DNA of 23,717 nucleotides from an uncultured Prevotellaceae bacterium. GTDB lineage: Bacteria; Bacteroidota; Bacteroidia; Bacteroidales; Bacteroidaceae. The DNA lies in assembly GCA_937893145.1 (NCBI GenBank), contig CALBJW010000217.1, positions 1-23,717 on the forward strand. Reading direction: 5' to 3'. Below are positions 22,762-23,717 of this stretch, piece after piece. The notes beneath the pieces were generated by a model. The model was not told where the DNA came from and ran no database searches. It saw only the letters and a list, made by a program, of their open reading frames with translations. The translations under genes and the position numbers were made by a program. Each line of letters opens with the position of its first letter. The first letter of the stretch is position 1.

Positions 22762-23475
22762 TTAGTTCCTCTTTCCGAACATACGGAGGATGTGGAGGAA
22801 GAGGTTCACGAAGTCGAGGTAGAGGGTGAGGGCTCCGAGAACAGCGAGTTTCTGAGTGGTGTCGTTCACCTCAGCACCATAGAACATAGCCTTAATCTTC
22901 TGTGAATCCCAGGCGATGAGTCCTACGAAGATGATGATGCCGAGAGCAGAGATAATCATGTCCATCGTCGAGTTGCCAAGGAAGATGTTAACGATGCTTG
23001 CGATGATGATGCCGATGAGTCCCATGATGCAGAGCTTACCCATCTTTGTGAGGTCGGTCTTTGTAATAGAACCATAAAGTGCCATGATACCAAATGTGCC
23101 TGCAGTAACAAAGAACAGAGTTGCTACAGACGACAACTGATATACGAGGAAGATAGATGCCAGATTTGCACCATTAAGCACCGAATAGATGAGGAACATG
23201 ATTGTTGCTGTCAAGGCAGAAAGTTTGTTGATAGCTGCAGAAAGTGCGATTACCAAACCTACTTCTGCAAATATCAATCCTAAGGACACCATTATGTTTC
23301 CGAAGATAAGGCTAAGGAGTTCGTAACTGCCAGCCACATAATATGCAGTCAAACCAGTGATGGTAAGTGCTCCTGCCATCCAAAGATATACATCCTTAAT
23401 CAAAGTGTTTTCTGCCACTTCTGAACGACCGTACTCAACGGTGTTATAATCACGAGAATAATTGAAATCACTCAT
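22762..23475 (-). CDS. BAX inhibitor-1 (TMBIM/YbhL-like) membrane protein
   Basis: This is an inner-membrane protein of 237 residues with about seven transmembrane helices after a polar N-terminus (MSDFNYSRDYNTVEYGRSEV). The helices are visible as hydrophobic blocks such as DVYLWMAGALTITGLTAYYV, IMVSLGLIFAEVGLVIALS, ATLFFVTAGTFGIMALYGSI and LCIMGLIGIIIASIVNIFL. The conserved acidic ends match the family: LIAWDSQKIK and LYLDFVNLFLHILRMFG. Bacterial relatives such as BsYetJ are pH-sensitive calcium leak channels, and the role here is inferred from family only. It lies 39 bp downstream of aroB and 43 bp upstream of the alpha/beta hydrolase gene on the same strand, so an operon is possible although the functions do not obviously connect. 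Confidence 0.92.
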   Translation of the reverse strand: MSDFNYSRDYNTVEYGRSEVAENTLIKDVYLWMAGALTITGLTAYYVAGSYELLSLIFGNIMVSLGLIFAEVGLVIALSAAINKLSALTATIMFLIYSVLNGANLASIFLVYQLSSVATLFFVTAGTFGIMALYGSITKTDLTKMGKLCIMGLIGIIIASIVNIFLGNSTMDMIISALGIIIFVGLIAWDSQKIKAMFYGAEVNDTTQKLAVLGALTLYLDFVNLFLHILRMFGKRN

Positions 23476-23514
23476 AGTCTTTTATGTTTTAATGTATATT
23501 GAAAATCAGTTTGT

Positions 23515-23717
23515 TTATCCCTCACGGAAGAAGTCAAGCATCTCGAAAATCTCTTCCTTGTTGGCAGTCTGGTTGATGCGAATGTCACCAATACCACCGA
23601 GAAGTGTGAAGTTGATTATGCCAGCTGTGTTCTTCTTGTCGTGAGTCATGAGCTCGAGGAGCTCTGGATAGTCGTCGCAAGTGATGCCAAGCTTTCCGTA
23701 GTTCTCCTTGATGAATG
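23515..23717 (-). CDS. aroB: 3-dehydroquinate synthase, C-terminal part (truncated by window edge)
   Basis: Only the last 67 codons of this leftward gene are in the window; the start lies to the right of it. They end at TAA (23515-23517). The visible segment contains LMTHDKKNTAGIINFTLLG, then IGDIRINQTA and KEEIFEMLDF, which is the characteristic C-terminal helix and Lys-rich active-site region of AroB. AroB turns DAHP into 3-dehydroquinate in the shikimate pathway, using NAD and a divalent metal in the cytoplasm. The BAX-inhibitor-1 gene follows 39 bp downstream with no visible terminator between them. Confidence 0.9.
   Translation of the reverse strand, partial: FIKENYGKLGITCDDYPELLELMTHDKKNTAGIINFTLLGGIGDIRINQTANKEEIFEMLDFFREG

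Overview
The window looks like chromosomal DNA of a Bacteroidales bacterium, most likely a Prevotella-type organism (Prevotella sensu lato). The reasons are: several TAnnTTTG promoter elements of the Bacteroidetes sigma factor just upstream of genes; weak Shine-Dalgarno signals; lineage-typical families (a DUF3298 lipoprotein, a DUF4827 lipoprotein, the Bacteroidetes form of GlmM, a stand-alone MetH activation-domain protein, GH128); and a C-terminal tail on secreted proteins of the kind common in Prevotella. Names rest on motifs read from the translated sequence. No database search was run.

Layout. Positions 1-546 hold no recognised gene: they carry GTGTATGA repeats, a rightward hairpin terminator and a good promoter. 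A DUF3298 lipoprotein (547-1470, +) converges on a leftward pair, mtaB (tRNA ms2t6A37 methylthiotransferase) and a family 2 glycosyltransferase whose gene carries an in-frame inverted-repeat insertion. Divergent from mtaB is a rightward unit of a 45-codon ORF (4025-4162) and mfd. A second rightward unit (7669-11488) encodes a dolichol-phosphate-mannose-synthase-like glycosyltransferase, dihydroorotase, the MetH reactivation-domain protein and a membrane-anchored metallophosphoesterase, with start/stop overlaps throughout. A PlsC-type acyltransferase follows (11564-12292).

The leftward block 12398-16101 encodes a membrane-anchored coiled-coil protein, rpe, a DUF4827 lipoprotein and glmM (cell-wall amino-sugar synthesis). 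Divergent from it are an NrnA-like DHH phosphoesterase and, overlapping its end, a large secreted GH128 glycoside hydrolase. The last block is leftward: aroB (partial at the window edge), a BAX-inhibitor-1 family membrane protein, a secreted alpha/beta hydrolase and an acidic 57-residue protein (20276-20449).

Most genes are housekeeping (DNA repair, tRNA modification, pyrimidine, shikimate, pentose phosphate, envelope). The parts most worth a second look are the repeats and small genes. These are a mobile-looking 106-bp element translated inside a glycosyltransferase, two AGTGAAG-type inverted repeats each lying between converging genes, two small ORFs of 45 and 57 codons, and a near-identical C-terminal tail on the converging GH128 enzyme and alpha/beta hydrolase. 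I found no CRISPR array, tRNA, rRNA, transposase or prophage. No complete new system can be claimed from sequence alone.
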